A stretch of DNA of 64,000 nucleotides from NCBI GenBank assembly GCA_022448985.1, contig JAKVCR010000041.1:12477-76476 (forward strand), in the 5' to 3' direction. The notes beneath the pieces are model-generated. The model saw only the letters and a list, made by a program, of their open reading frames with translations, made no database searches and had not been told where the DNA came from. A program made the position numbers and the translations under genes. Source of the DNA: Roseibacillus sp. (GTDB lineage: Bacteria > Verrucomicrobiota > Verrucomicrobiia > Verrucomicrobiales > Akkermansiaceae). Each line of letters starts with the position of its first letter. Position 1 is the stretch's first letter. Below are positions 53,024 to 63,266 of this stretch, piece by piece.

Positions 53024-54271
53024 ATGAGCAGGAAGGCATCTGTTAACGAGCGTCTGGTCCGGACCGGGACATGGGTGGTGATCGCCCTTGTGATTCTCGG
53101 GGGAGCGGCCGGGGTGACGAGGTTTTTGATCCTTAACGGTCCGGAAGCTCGTTCCTTTGAACCCGAGGAAAGCGTTGTCACGGTGGAGGTGCAGAAAGCG
53201 GAGGTATCTGAATTCAGATTGATGCTGAAATCCCAGGGTGAGGTGATGCCCTGCCGCCGAACTGCAGTGACGGCGGAAGTTGGAGGCAAACTGACCTTCG
53301 TTCACAGCAAGTTTGAAACGGGGGAGATCTTCCAGGGACCGGACCCGGACCGACGGGGAGATCTTCTACTGCAGATTGACAGAGCGGATTATGAGGCGGC
53401 ATTGGCTGCAGCAGAGGCCACCCTCGCGGATGCAAGGCTGTCGTTGACGATGGAGGAGGTGCGCAAAGCCCAGGCGCTACGGGACTGGGTGAAGATCGGT
53501 AACGGGGAGAAGGCTTCCGAACTGGTAAGAAGGGTTCCTCAGATTGCTAGCGCCAAGGCGAAGATCACGGCTGCGGAAGCAGCCCTGGGGAAAGCCAGGC
53601 GTGATCTGAGTCGTACCGAAATCAGGGTGCCTTATGACTGCCGGTTGGAACGTACGTATGTTGATGTGGGTTCAACAGTTGCGGCAGGGATGCCACTGGT
53701 TGACCTGGTTTCCCGGGGAGCGGTTGAACTGCGTCTGCCCCTTTCCCTTGAGGACTACGGATATCTGAATCGGGAAGATGGCGTGGTAACTGGCGAGGTG
53801 GTGGCGACCGGCCGGATTGGTGGAAAGGAAGTGACCTGGAATGGGCGGATCATCCGCTCGGAAGGGATGGTGGAGAGGGCTACGCGATCGATCAACGTGG
53901 TTGCAGAATTTGGCACAGACGGAGGCGAGGCTCCTCCTATCGGAATGTTTGTGCAGGCTTCCATCCGTGGGAAGATTCTCTCTAGGGTGGTCCGGGTGCC
54001 ACATGCGGCAATGATCAATGGTAATAATGTTCTCTTCGCCAAGGAGGGCAGACTGGACATTCGACCGGTGGACGTGTTGCGGACGGAGTCCTCAGCGGTG
54101 ATAGTGCAAGGGGGTCCTGGAGAAGGAGAAGTTCCTGCCGGAGCAGAGATGGTGATCACTCCTCCAAATTCCCCGGTGCAGAACAGGCGTATAAGGATCG
54201 AGAGGATCGCGGGGGAGGAGAGCGACTCGGGTGGAGATGCAAAGAAAGCGGAAACGGAGAGCGGGGAATGA
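53024..54271 (+). CDS. RND efflux periplasmic adaptor (membrane fusion protein)
   Basis: A 415-residue HlyD-family adaptor. One N-terminal helix (about 13-36) anchors it. Then come a beta-barrel/lipoyl part (VMPCRRTAVTAEVGGKLTFVHSKFETGEIFQ), a coiled-coil hairpin (about 120-195), and the second lipoyl half (SRTEIRVPYDCRLERTYVDVGSTVAAGMPLVDLV). The C-terminal tail is charged. It starts 4 bases after the outer-membrane factor gene, and its stop overlaps the pump gene (ATGA). It connects the pump with the outer-membrane channel. Confidence 0.93.
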   Translation: MSRKASVNERLVRTGTWVVIALVILGGAAGVTRFLILNGPEARSFEPEESVVTVEVQKAEVSEFRLMLKSQGEVMPCRRTAVTAEVGGKLTFVHSKFETGEIFQGPDPDRRGDLLLQIDRADYEAALAAAEATLADARLSLTMEEVRKAQALRDWVKIGNGEKASELVRRVPQIASAKAKITAAEAALGKARRDLSRTEIRVPYDCRLERTYVDVGSTVAAGMPLVDLVSRGAVELRLPLSLEDYGYLNREDGVVTGEVVATGRIGGKEVTWNGRIIRSEGMVERATRSINVVAEFGTDGGEAPPIGMFVQASIRGKILSRVVRVPHAAMINGNNVLFAKEGRLDIRPVDVLRTESSAVIVQGGPGEGEVPAGAEMVITPPNSPVQNRRIRIERIAGEESDSGGDAKKAETESGE

Positions 54272-57200
54272 AGAATGTCATCCGGTGGTTCAGCCGCAAT
54301 CACGTGGCGGCCAATTTCCTGATGCTGGCGGTTCTGCTGGCAGGATTTTATACGTGGTTTCAACTCAAAAAGGAGATCTTCCCGGAGATCTCGGTCGATG
54401 CCGTGTCGGTGGGAATAGCCTATCCCAACGCCAGCCCTGAGGATGTGGAGGAGGGGGTGGTTCTTCCGGTGGAGGAGGCCATTGCAGATTTGGATGGGAT
54501 CCGGGAGATCAACTCGGTCGCGGCGGAGAACATGGGGATGGTTACCGTCAAGATAGAGAATGGGTATGAAGTGCGGGATGTGATGGACGATATCAAGGCG
54601 ATGGTGGATGCCAGTGACAACTTGGCGCAGGAGGCGGAGCGTCCTGTTCTTGAGGAACTTCGGATCACCTCGCAGGTAGTCAGCATTGCGGTATCGGGGG
54701 AAGTCGACGAATACAGCCTGCGACGGGTGGCAGAGGACGTGCGGGACGGCCTTCTGGATTTCAAGCCCAGCAAACCGAAATTCGATATCAGGAATCCTGT
54801 CCCGTTCTTCCTTTCCGCGATTCGGAAGGAAACGGAGATTACCAAGGTAGAACTGGCGGCGGTCCGCCCCTATGAAATCTCCATTGAAGTCTCCGAATCG
54901 GGACTGCGTCAGTTTGATCTGACCATGGAGCAGGTGGCGAATGCGGTAAGGCAGACATCCCTGGATCTCCCGGGGGGATCAGTTCAAACATCCGCAGGAG
55001 AGGTGGTGATCCGGGCGCTTGGCAAACCGGACGATTCCAGGCAATTCGAGGAGGTTGTCGTAGTTAGCCGACCAGATGGCTCCACAGTGAAGCTTGGGGA
55101 GATTGCAAGGGTGGTTGACGGTTTCGAGGAGATCGACCTGAGCAATTCTTTTGATGGGCGAAAAGCCATCCTCATTAACGTTTTCCGGACCGGGGAGCAG
55201 GATACATTGAGAATTCGGAAGGCTATCTCGGAATATCTCCAGCAGGCGCGGACGGAAATCCCGGAGGGGATCAGGTTGGAGGTTTGGAATGATACGAGTA
55301 TCTATCTCCAGGGACGGGTTGATCTTCTCAAGCGCAATGGCACATGGGGACTTATTCTCGTGTTCCTTGTTCTTGCCCTGTTCCTGCGACCCAGCCTGGC
55401 TTTTCTTGTAGCGTTGGGCATTCCGGTTTCCTTCGCCGGAGGAATTTGGCTCATGCCCCAGATGGGGATCTCGATCAATATGATCTCGCTCTTTGGATTT
55501 ATTCTTGTCCTTGGGATCGTGGTCGATGATGCCATTATTGTCGGCGAGAACGTTTATCGGCGCATGCGAAGCGGGGAGGACCCCCGAACCGCATCCTGGC
55601 GCGGCACACACGAAGTGGGGGTGGTAGTCATCTTTGGTGTGTTGACGACTATGGTGGCGTTCACGCCAATGCTGGGATTAAGTGGTGTGAGCGGAAAAAT
55701 CTGGCCGAACATACCGCTCATCGTGATACCCACGCTGATGTTCTCCCTGGTGCAGTCCAAACTCGTTCTGCCTGCCCACCTCGCCCTGTTAAGGCCCAGT
55801 GATCCGGCCCGCAAGTCCTGGATTCCGGGTCGCCTGCAGCGAAAAGTTTCCCTCGGATTGGAGCGATTTGTGATCCAATGCTACAGCCCTTTCCTGAAGT
55901 TCTGCCTGCGGCATCGCTACATCGTGCTCGCGATCTTCCTGGCGGCGCTTTCAGTCACGGTAGGACTGGTAAAGGGCAAATGGATCAAGAGCATGTTTTT
56001 TCCACAAGTGGAAGCTGATCTGGTCATTGCCCGTTATGAATTGCCACGTGGTGGGTCCTTTCAGGCAGCTCTTGATGCAACGCGTAAGATCGAAAAAGAA
56101 GCCCTTGAATTGGCGAAGGCCCCGGAAATGCGGACGAGGGACGGAAAACCCGTTATACGGCATATGCTTGCCAGCGCAGGGGTTCAGCCGTTCATTACGA
56201 ATTTCTCGGCGGATGGGGTCCCGTCCAGAGCCAATATAGGGGAGGTCACCATGGAGTTGGCGCCATCTGCGGATCGAGAAATCACATCGGATGAAATCGT
56301 GCGCCGCTGGCGGGAGCAGGTGAAGAGCATTCCCGGGGCGGTTGAATTAACCTTTATCGCCCAGGCTGCGGGAGGAGGGAATGCGATTGATCTACTGCTG
56401 ACAGGAAACGACCAGAAGGAGCTTCGTGATGCTACTGACTTCCTCCGTGAAAATCTGGAGGGTTACATCGGGGTCATCGATATTGCTGATAGCGATCGAC
56501 CGGGAAAAAGGGAGTTGATATGCGAGGGCCTGACGGACGAGGGCCGGGCTGCAGGCCTGCGCCTTGGGGATGTCGCCGCACAGGTTCGCCGGGCTTTTTA
56601 CGGGGAGGAGGTGCAGAGACTGCAGCGTGGTCATGAGGAGGTGAAGGTGATGGTCCGCTATCCTGAAGGGGAACGGCAATCTGTTGAGAATTTCGAACAA
56701 ATGAAGCTGCGCACACCGCAGGGAAGTATTCCTCTGATGCAGGCAGTGACGGTGAGGGAACGGAGAGGGCCGGATACTATCCGGCGTTCACAGCGAAAGC
56801 GTGCGATTCGTATCACCGCCGATGTGGATCGCAGCATGGCCAATTCGAACGATGTTGTAAAACGGTTCAAGTCGGAGGTGCTGACCCAAATTTCCAGTCG
56901 TTTCCCAGGGGTCGAGTATGTGTTCGAGGGCGAGCAGTCTGACCAGGCCGAGAGTGTGCGTGAGATCGGCATTGGATTTCTTTTCGCCCTGATTGCGATG
57001 TACGTAATCATGGCCATCCCACTGCGTTCCTACCTCCAGCCGCTGATCATCATGTCCGTTATTCCTTTTGGAATTGTAGGAGCGGTATTCGGACATATCG
57101 TGATGGGCACGGAACTGAGCATCATGTCGATGTGTGGCTTTGTGGCTCTGGCCGGGGTGGTGGTCAATGACAGTCTTCTAATGGTGGATTACGTGAACCG

Positions 57201-57528
57201 TCACCGTCAGGAGTCAACTAGTGTGGTCGAAGCAGCTATCAAGGCCGGGGGGGTGCGTTTCCGGGCGATTCTCCTGACGTCGCTCACAACCTTTGCAGGA
57301 TTAATGCCGATGTTACTGGAGACTGATATTCAGGCACGCTTCCTCGTTCCAATGGCGATTTCCCTGGGGTTTGGAATCCTGTTCGCGACTACCATCACGC
57401 TGGTGCTGGTCCCTTCGGTCTACGTTATGCTGGAAGACTTCCGGCGGGGTTCGAGATGGTTGCTCGGCAAAAGAGATGCTGGAACCGGGACGGACCTAGA
57501 TGCGGTGGAGATGCCGGGAGGAGAGTGA
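54268..57528 (+). CDS. RND efflux transporter permease (AcrB/MdtBC-type)
   Basis: A 1086-residue inner-membrane RND pump: TM1 near residue 15, two large periplasmic loops (about 35-335 and 575-885), and two sets of TM helices. GIVVDDAIIVGENVYRRM in TM4 carries the paired Asp residues of proton-driven pumps; AGVVVNDSLLMVDYVNRHRQ is the matching second-half segment. It is driven by the proton gradient. The substrate is not predictable. It is the last gene of the TetR-controlled operon. Confidence 0.95.
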   Translation: MKNVIRWFSRNHVAANFLMLAVLLAGFYTWFQLKKEIFPEISVDAVSVGIAYPNASPEDVEEGVVLPVEEAIADLDGIREINSVAAENMGMVTVKIENGYEVRDVMDDIKAMVDASDNLAQEAERPVLEELRITSQVVSIAVSGEVDEYSLRRVAEDVRDGLLDFKPSKPKFDIRNPVPFFLSAIRKETEITKVELAAVRPYEISIEVSESGLRQFDLTMEQVANAVRQTSLDLPGGSVQTSAGEVVIRALGKPDDSRQFEEVVVVSRPDGSTVKLGEIARVVDGFEEIDLSNSFDGRKAILINVFRTGEQDTLRIRKAISEYLQQARTEIPEGIRLEVWNDTSIYLQGRVDLLKRNGTWGLILVFLVLALFLRPSLAFLVALGIPVSFAGGIWLMPQMGISINMISLFGFILVLGIVVDDAIIVGENVYRRMRSGEDPRTASWRGTHEVGVVVIFGVLTTMVAFTPMLGLSGVSGKIWPNIPLIVIPTLMFSLVQSKLVLPAHLALLRPSDPARKSWIPGRLQRKVSLGLERFVIQCYSPFLKFCLRHRYIVLAIFLAALSVTVGLVKGKWIKSMFFPQVEADLVIARYELPRGGSFQAALDATRKIEKEALELAKAPEMRTRDGKPVIRHMLASAGVQPFITNFSADGVPSRANIGEVTMELAPSADREITSDEIVRRWREQVKSIPGAVELTFIAQAAGGGNAIDLLLTGNDQKELRDATDFLRENLEGYIGVIDIADSDRPGKRELICEGLTDEGRAAGLRLGDVAAQVRRAFYGEEVQRLQRGHEEVKVMVRYPEGERQSVENFEQMKLRTPQGSIPLMQAVTVRERRGPDTIRRSQRKRAIRITADVDRSMANSNDVVKRFKSEVLTQISSRFPGVEYVFEGEQSDQAESVREIGIGFLFALIAMYVIMAIPLRSYLQPLIIMSVIPFGIVGAVFGHIVMGTELSIMSMCGFVALAGVVVNDSLLMVDYVNRHRQESTSVVEAAIKAGGVRFRAILLTSLTTFAGLMPMLLETDIQARFLVPMAISLGFGILFATTITLVLVPSVYVMLEDFRRGSRWLLGKRDAGTGTDLDAVEMPGGE

Positions 57529-57580
57529 AGGGGAGATCCGGAGTGATCTATCTTGGATGGATTAAGCCAGGGGTACAAAT

Positions 57581-57615
57581 GACGCCCGGCGGTGCCGAAG
57601 CATCCACCGGGCGTC
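57581..57615. terminator. Possible terminator hairpin after the RND operon
   Basis: GACGCCCGG (57581-57589) pairs with CCGGGCGTC (57607-57615), extended by GGT/ACC with one bulge. It lies between the RND gene and the convergent LysM gene. No T-run is visible on either strand. Confidence 0.45.
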
Positions 57616-57673
57616 GCCCTGCCTTGCCGTATAGGAATTGAAAGATGTTCTCTTCTAAAAAAGGGGTAATTGT

Positions 57674-58711
57674 TCAGCGGCCGGGGACATAGATTTCGGA
57701 ACCTTTTGCGAGGACGAGGCTGCTTCTGAAGTTCCAGCCGTTGAGGGCATTGAGTTGCTCCGGGGTAGTGCCATGACGCTTGGCAAAGTTGCCAAAGGAC
57801 ACTTCCTCGGTCACGAAGATGGATGAAATACTCTTGGGCGTGTGAAAGCTCTCTGTGCTTCCCGATTTCTTCTGCCGCAAGGCAGAGGGAAGTTGTTTAG
57901 GAGCGGGAGCGGGAGCCTTCTTCTTTGCGATGGAAGCAGGTTGCGCCTTGGAGAGAGAGGCATTCTTTTGCGCCGGTTTTCTGATACCAGGATCCTTGGC
58001 TGCGGCTACCTGTGCTTTTGGCTTGCGGGTGCTGGTGGGGACTTGGCGGTTTGCAGGAGGGCGGGGAGTGGTTGCCTTGGCCTTTCCCGTTATGGAGATC
58101 TTCTGACCGACGACGATTTTATCGGCAATATCCGGATTCAGGCTACGAAGGGAGCTGACCGAGATCTTGTGCCGGCGAGCAATTCCGTAAAGGGTGTCAC
58201 CCCGTTCGACAGTGTATTCTCGGGCATTGAGATTAGCTGGGGCTTTGGGTTTGGCCGCAGCCTGGTGGGCCTGATGGACTGTCTTTTCTTCAGGGACAGG
58301 GACGGCCTTGGGGGCATCAATTTCTTTTTTGGATGCTGCTTCTGCCGGGAGAGTGAGCTTCTGGCCAATACGGAGGCGGGTGGGATCGGTAATCCCATTG
58401 ATTTTCATGAGACTGTCCACCGAGGTGTTGTAACGACGGGCGATGGAAGAAAGCGTATCGCCGGTTGTTACAGCACAGGTTTTCACAGCTCCAGAGTTGA
58501 GGGCTGGGCTGACGCTCGTATGGATGCCGCGAGCTCTCCGGCGTTCCAGGGCGAGGTGACTGTGGAGATTCTCTATATCGGTCTCCAGAGTCCGGATTTG
58601 GCGTTCCTGCTCGCTACAGCGCGCACGGAGGATTTCGAGTTCGCTGCGGCCCTCAGCCATCAAAGTGGCCGGGCCGAGGAGAAGGCTAAGGGTGACGGGA
58701 AGGGCTCTCAT
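57674..58711 (-). CDS. Secreted protein with three LysM domains
   Basis: A 345-residue protein with a signal peptide (1-20, ATLMAEG), a short coiled coil (about 25-60), then LysM 1 (about 77-121, VTTGDTLSSIARRYNTSVDSL), a Lys/Pro-rich linker, LysM 2 (about 165-208, YTVERGDTLYGIARRHKISVSSL), a long basic Ala/Pro/Lys linker, and a third, weaker LysM (about 300-344, VTEEVSFGNFAKRHGTTPEQL). It probably binds peptidoglycan; no catalytic domain is seen. The start at 58711 gives the signal peptide; an in-frame start at 58756 is less likely. It is downstream of the Bat operon on the same strand. Confidence 0.88.
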   Translation of the reverse strand: MRALPVTLSLLLGPATLMAEGRSELEILRARCSEQERQIRTLETDIENLHSHLALERRRARGIHTSVSPALNSGAVKTCAVTTGDTLSSIARRYNTSVDSLMKINGITDPTRLRIGQKLTLPAEAASKKEIDAPKAVPVPEEKTVHQAHQAAAKPKAPANLNAREYTVERGDTLYGIARRHKISVSSLRSLNPDIADKIVVGQKISITGKAKATTPRPPANRQVPTSTRKPKAQVAAAKDPGIRKPAQKNASLSKAQPASIAKKKAPAPAPKQLPSALRQKKSGSTESFHTPKSISSIFVTEEVSFGNFAKRHGTTPEQLNALNGWNFRSSLVLAKGSEIYVPGR

Positions 58712-58791
58712 GGTGAGGGTTGCATTATTTTTAAAATTATTAGGTTGGTCAACCAAAATTTTAATAACTCTAAACTATTATGGCTTAATAC

Positions 58792-58817
58792 CCCTGTTTT
58801 TTGTGATTAAGACAGGG
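58792..58817 (-). terminator. Weak hairpin after the Bat operon
   Basis: CCCTGT (58792-58797) pairs with ACAGGG (58812-58817). No clear T-run follows on the - strand, so a terminator role for the Bat operon is doubtful. Confidence 0.3.
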
Positions 58818-58834
58818 TGTTCAGGATCTTTTCT

Positions 58835-61324
58835 TCAGCGGGTTGCCCCGGAAGCGGCAGGGAGTTCATCGTCGATTGGCAGGATCGAGCGGACGAAGGC
58901 GCTTGGGACCCATCCTCGGACGCCATTGGCGAGTTCGATATAGCTCCAGGTTCCCCGGGTTGCGATCAGGCGGCAGAGGCTCCCGGGTGGCAATTCAATA
59001 ACTTTGGCGCTGCCATCAGGGGATTCACTATCATCACGGATACTCGCTGCTTCGGTGCCCGCCATGATGGGATCCTTGTTTATCATGGTGGCCTGCTCTC
59101 CGACGGGAGCAAAGGCGAGGTCGTCGGGATAGAGAAGGAGACAGACGCCCCCTGCCAGCGTAATGACGGGGCCCACGGATAGACCTGTCAGGAGGAGGCG
59201 TCGTAATCCTTGCAGGGAGAAGAAAGAGAGTGATGCGAGGAGAATGATCCAGAGTCCTCCGGCAATAAGGTTTTCATAGAATGGGCGCGGGATCCTTCCA
59301 AGCCACTGTTGGTATGTGGGATGCTCAGTGGCAATGGCTCCGGTTTTTCGTCTCAGGAATCGAAGGTTCTGAAGTGCTTCAGGGTGCTGCGGATTGCGGT
59401 GTAATGCGCGGCGGTAATAGAGAGTGGCGAGACCGGGTTCGCCTAGTCGGAAGTAGCAGTTTCCGATATTGTAGAGGACATCGGCAGGCAGGGGGTCGTC
59501 ACTGTGAGCTTCATGATAGAGATGCAGTGCAAGGCGGTAGGCATTTTTGTCCCAAGCAGCTTCTGCCTGTTGATAGAGTTGCTGGGGGCTCGCTTCGTAT
59601 TCAGCGGCATGGGCCTTTCCGGGATCAAGTAAAGTGAGGAAAACTACAGCTGAGGCGATTTCGAGGGCGCGGCGTTTTAAGTGTGTGATTACAGTCCGTC
59701 GTTCAGGTTCCCCGATTTCCGTGTTGCTGCCACCAGGTTTGTAGCAGTGATGGTCACGGCGCGTGAGGAGTTGCTTGGTTTCCTCATCGCGGGCTTCCTC
59801 AGGAATCCAATGCTCAATGAAGGAGCCAGTTGCTCGCAGGAACTCACGGGAATCAGATCCAGCGTGCTCAATCGAGGCAAGCGCCTGCTGGAGGTCAATC
59901 TCACGTGTGGCGGGCCTGAAGCGGGGGAGGAGGCGAGTCCTTGCGATCTGGGCTAGGAGAACGAGGGAGAGGAGGGCAGGTAACAGGTGCCACGCGTGCC
60001 GGAGGTGTGAACCGGTCGTGGGAGGATCCCGGTTCGGAGTAACCAGCCCGAGGATGCTTTCCATTTCTTCCACCGGAGTATCGCGATCTGGAAGTAAAGC
60101 CCCCGCCAGTCCGAGGTCGGGGGCTGAGGGGGCAAGATCGAAGGAAATGGGGGGAGTGGCAGCGGTAACATATTGCTCGGCATCGGGATCAAAGGAGATG
60201 AGTTGGTAGGAGGGGATGACCTTCTGGATGCCATTAGGTCTAATGGTCTGGCTGAAGGTTACCGCCCCGCTGGCATCGCTGCGGGCACCCTGTCTAGGAA
60301 GTCGGTGTGGAGGATAGCTTTTCCAGTCAGCGGCGTTTCCAGTAAGTTCCGGCGGAGACAGCGTGTCGAGATTTCCAGTTCCCGTTACGGTGAGTTGGAC
60401 CGAGACGGGTTCCTCTTCGCGCAGTCCACTGGTATTTGCCCGAATTGAAATGATGAATTGGCCTACGGCGTTCTGGAAACCTGCAGGAGCGGGACCGGGA
60501 AGAGGCCGAGCGGTAAAGGAGAGCTTAGGTAAAGGGAGATTGAGGGGGATAGGAACGGTGTCGGTAAATCCGCGCTTGGAGATGCGGGCCTGGAGGGTCA
60601 GGCGGGCGAGTCCCGGGCCGATGGATACCGCGCCTTCGTGCAGTGGAGTTATTGTGCTGCGGTAGGCTAGGCCAAGGTAATCCTGTTGCTTCAGGCGTGT
60701 AGTTGTAATCAGGATATCGTTTCCAGGGATGACGCTCGAGATGTCGAAGCGCCCGGCCGCCACTCCGTCATGGGCCACTTCGGCAATGGTGGCCTTATCG
60801 ACTTTGAAGCGGGCGGGGAGGTAGACTTTAATTTCAGCCGGTGTAGTTTCTCCCTCGAAGCGGACTCTGCGAGGAATACAGATTTTACTGGCAAATAGGG
60901 ATTTCTGACCATGAACATCCTGTTCGAACCAGACGTGGTCGGGGAGGGAGGCTACGTGGAGCTTGAGTGGCTGGGTGCGGAGGGTGATGCCCTGATGTTT
61001 GATGGAGAAGGGGGGAATGACATGGACCCCTTCGGTATAGGAGACTACAGCATATCGGTAGGCGTAGGTCCGCTCCCTGGTAGAGTTGGGCAGAACGGGG
61101 TCGCCGAGAAACTTGAGGGTGATGTCCTCTGCCTCTGGAGCCAGGGGAGGCATGGTGGGTCTGGTATCGGAGACTATGGTCAGCCATAACTCACTCTCTT
61201 CTCCAGGCACGGTATAGGCCGACCCCAGCCATGCTTTTAGTTCAAGCGCGGCATGGGCCGATTGCTGCGGGAGGCTCAGCAAAGTGACCGCCACTAGAGG
61301 CGCTAGCAAGATTCTCCCCTTCAT
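58835..61324 (-). CDS. BatD-BatE fusion: BatD-like protein with TPR and SH3 domains
   Basis: An 829-residue exported membrane protein. A signal peptide (1-25, QSAHAALE) is followed by several beta-rich BatD (oxygen tolerance) repeats to about 435, then a membrane helix near 460 and a short cytoplasmic part to about 560. A second hydrophobic stretch precedes TPR repeats (about 590-665, LYQQAEAAWDKNAYRLALHLYHEA...ADVLYNIGNCYFRLGEPGLATLYYRRALHRNPQHPEAL), two TM helices (about 695-745), and an SH3-like region near the C-terminus (about 770-815, IATRGTWSYIELANGVRGWVPSAFV). In the Bat operons of Bacteroidetes, BatD and BatE are separate. Start at 61324 for the signal peptide. Confidence 0.85.
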   Translation of the reverse strand: MKGRILLAPLVAVTLLSLPQQSAHAALELKAWLGSAYTVPGEESELWLTIVSDTRPTMPPLAPEAEDITLKFLGDPVLPNSTRERTYAYRYAVVSYTEGVHVIPPFSIKHQGITLRTQPLKLHVASLPDHVWFEQDVHGQKSLFASKICIPRRVRFEGETTPAEIKVYLPARFKVDKATIAEVAHDGVAAGRFDISSVIPGNDILITTTRLKQQDYLGLAYRSTITPLHEGAVSIGPGLARLTLQARISKRGFTDTVPIPLNLPLPKLSFTARPLPGPAPAGFQNAVGQFIISIRANTSGLREEEPVSVQLTVTGTGNLDTLSPPELTGNAADWKSYPPHRLPRQGARSDASGAVTFSQTIRPNGIQKVIPSYQLISFDPDAEQYVTAATPPISFDLAPSAPDLGLAGALLPDRDTPVEEMESILGLVTPNRDPPTTGSHLRHAWHLLPALLSLVLLAQIARTRLLPRFRPATREIDLQQALASIEHAGSDSREFLRATGSFIEHWIPEEARDEETKQLLTRRDHHCYKPGGSNTEIGEPERRTVITHLKRRALEIASAVVFLTLLDPGKAHAAEYEASPQQLYQQAEAAWDKNAYRLALHLYHEAHSDDPLPADVLYNIGNCYFRLGEPGLATLYYRRALHRNPQHPEALQNLRFLRRKTGAIATEHPTYQQWLGRIPRPFYENLIAGGLWIILLASLSFFSLQGLRRLLLTGLSVGPVITLAGGVCLLLYPDDLAFAPVGEQATMINKDPIMAGTEAASIRDDSESPDGSAKVIELPPGSLCRLIATRGTWSYIELANGVRGWVPSAFVRSILPIDDELPAASGATR

Positions 61325-61328
61325 GAAA

Positions 61329-63260
61329 TCACCAGTCTTTCTTGGCTCTCTGAGCACCAAGTGATTTTCTCGGCAGCAGTCTCAGTTCAAAGTCGGCATT
61401 GTCCCGCAGAATGCGTTGCGCAAATTCTTCAGGGCTTTCTCCCGGCCGGGGTTTTTCAGAGTCGGAAGCAGGTGACCTGGGTTCTTCGTCCTTGGAATCG
61501 GTATCGGGAGGAATCGATGGCTGGTTGCTGGCGCTGGTTGCGTTGTTGCTGTCGGGCGCTGGAGTTGATTGGCTCCCTTCCTTCTCGGGAGGGTTCTTTT
61601 CGGGAGGGTTTTTTTCGGGAGACTGTTCGGGTTTCTTCGGCGGGTTTTCGTTGGGAGGGTCGGAAGGATCGATGGGTCCTTCGTGCTTTTTATTGTTAAG
61701 CCATTTTGCGAGTTGCTCTTCGACATGATCGCGATTTTCAGCCGCTTCGCGATTATCAGGATTCAGAATGAGGACTTCTGTGAAGTGCGAAATGGAGTCT
61801 CTCCAATGGAGGGGGATGTTCTCTATTGTTTTGGAGTGGCGTTTCAGGTGTAGCCCCTTGTAGTAGTGCGTATTGCCCAGGCCAAAGTGAGCCTGTTCCT
61901 GAACGCTCTTGTCTCGGGAGAGGAGCGCTCCTGAGTAGGATTGAGAGGCCGAGCGGTATTTCCTCAGGCGATAGGCGGCGGTGGCGGCACCCAGTTGGAG
62001 GCGCGATTTTCGCTCGCCGCGGGCCTTGAGGATTTCGCGTTCAAAGAGGGCGAGGGCCTGCTCGTGATCGCCCTTGCCGAGAGCTCGCTCAGCAGCGGTG
62101 CGAGGAAGGAACCTAGCTTCGGCGGGAACGGAGGACGCTAGCAGGAGGAAGCAAAGGCCCAAGGCAATAGTCAAGAGAGAGGGGGGGCGGGCTGATGGAA
62201 TTTTTCCCGGGAGGGGTGCGATTGATTCAGGTGACGGGTGGCGCTGGCCCCGTTGAAAGCGGAAGCTGGAATTAAAGAACATCCCTACGGCGAACAATAG
62301 CATGGAGGGAGCAAGAAACCATTGGAAGTGAGGGGTTGCGATTCGACGCATGCGGCCTGCGAATTCAAAGCGCTTGATGCGTTGAATGGTGATTTCAAGC
62401 TTGGAGAGGAAATTACGCCCTGCGCCTTCTGAGTAGACGCCTCCGGTGGTCTCCGCGAGTTGGTGAAGAGGTTTGCTTTCCAGGCGAGTGATCACGAGGT
62501 TCCCTTCCCGATCGTGAAAATGTCCGTCCGGTGATGAGGAATGAGGAATAAAGGCTCCTTGCTTGGTTCCAAATCCGGCGGAGAAGATGGTTGTCCCTGC
62601 ACGGTTCGCTTCATGGGCTGCCTGCGCGATGCCGCCGTAATGAGTTTCTCCGTCGCTTAAGATGATGAGGGTGTTTTCTTGCTGCCCGGTTTCGTGGAGT
62701 GTCTTGGTGGCGAGGCGTACGGCAGAGGCGAGGTCTGATCCATCGCGAGGAATCCAGTCATTTCCCTGGCTCCTGGCATGGTCGAGTTGCTGGAGTGTGT
62801 CACGGAGGGCGTTATGATCAACGGTAAGAGGTGCTTGAATCCACGCGGTTCCGGAGAATGTAATGATCCCAATGCGATCGTTGGGAAAGCGGTCGAGAAG
62901 CTCAAGGGCTGAAGCCTTGGCCGCATGAAAGCGGTTAGGTTTGACGTCTTCTGCAAACATGGATCGAGATACATCTATGGCGATCATGATGTTCCGGCCT
63001 TTCACGTTGCCCGGATACTCCTCTAGTCCCGCGCTGGGGGAGGCGAGAGCAAAAATCAGGAGAGTGAGTGCGGTCATGAATGATGCGAGGGCGTACCACC
63101 GCTGACGGGGACAACGGGGGTTGCAGAGAATTGAGCGGAGTCGGCCGGCAATGAGGCTGGCAATTCGGCGGCTATGCTTGCGAGAGGTCAGGATGGCGCC
63201 CGCGACCATGAGGGGGATGAGCAGCAAAAGCAGGAAGTACTCTGGATGGATGAACTGCAT
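61329..63260 (-). CDS. BatB-BatC fusion: VWA-domain membrane protein with TPRs
   Basis: A 643-residue protein. Two N-terminal membrane helices (about 8-25 and 58-76) precede a von Willebrand factor A domain (about 90-300) with an intact MIDAS start DVSRSM. A third membrane helix (about 310-328) follows. After a linker, TPR-like repeats (about 395-535, AERALGKGDHEQALALFEREILKARGERKSRLQLGAATAAYRLRKYRSASQSYSGALL) form the BatC part. A Pro/Glu/Lys-rich stretch (about 545-610) and a conserved EEFAQRILRDNADFELRLLP close it. The fused layout parallels the BatD-BatE fusion next door. Stop and next start are 4 bases apart. Confidence 0.88.
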   Translation of the reverse strand: MQFIHPEYFLLLLLIPLMVAGAILTSRKHSRRIASLIAGRLRSILCNPRCPRQRWYALASFMTALTLLIFALASPSAGLEEYPGNVKGRNIMIAIDVSRSMFAEDVKPNRFHAAKASALELLDRFPNDRIGIITFSGTAWIQAPLTVDHNALRDTLQQLDHARSQGNDWIPRDGSDLASAVRLATKTLHETGQQENTLIILSDGETHYGGIAQAAHEANRAGTTIFSAGFGTKQGAFIPHSSSPDGHFHDREGNLVITRLESKPLHQLAETTGGVYSEGAGRNFLSKLEITIQRIKRFEFAGRMRRIATPHFQWFLAPSMLLFAVGMFFNSSFRFQRGQRHPSPESIAPLPGKIPSARPPSLLTIALGLCFLLLASSVPAEARFLPRTAAERALGKGDHEQALALFEREILKARGERKSRLQLGAATAAYRLRKYRSASQSYSGALLSRDKSVQEQAHFGLGNTHYYKGLHLKRHSKTIENIPLHWRDSISHFTEVLILNPDNREAAENRDHVEEQLAKWLNNKKHEGPIDPSDPPNENPPKKPEQSPEKNPPEKNPPEKEGSQSTPAPDSNNATSASNQPSIPPDTDSKDEEPRSPASDSEKPRPGESPEEFAQRILRDNADFELRLLPRKSLGAQRAKKDW

Positions 63261-63266
63261 TGATGC

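Noticed and set aside
57842-58810. Open frame on + opposite the LysM gene (322 codons)
   Set aside because: Antisense to three LysM domains; low-complexity Gly/Arg/Leu translation.
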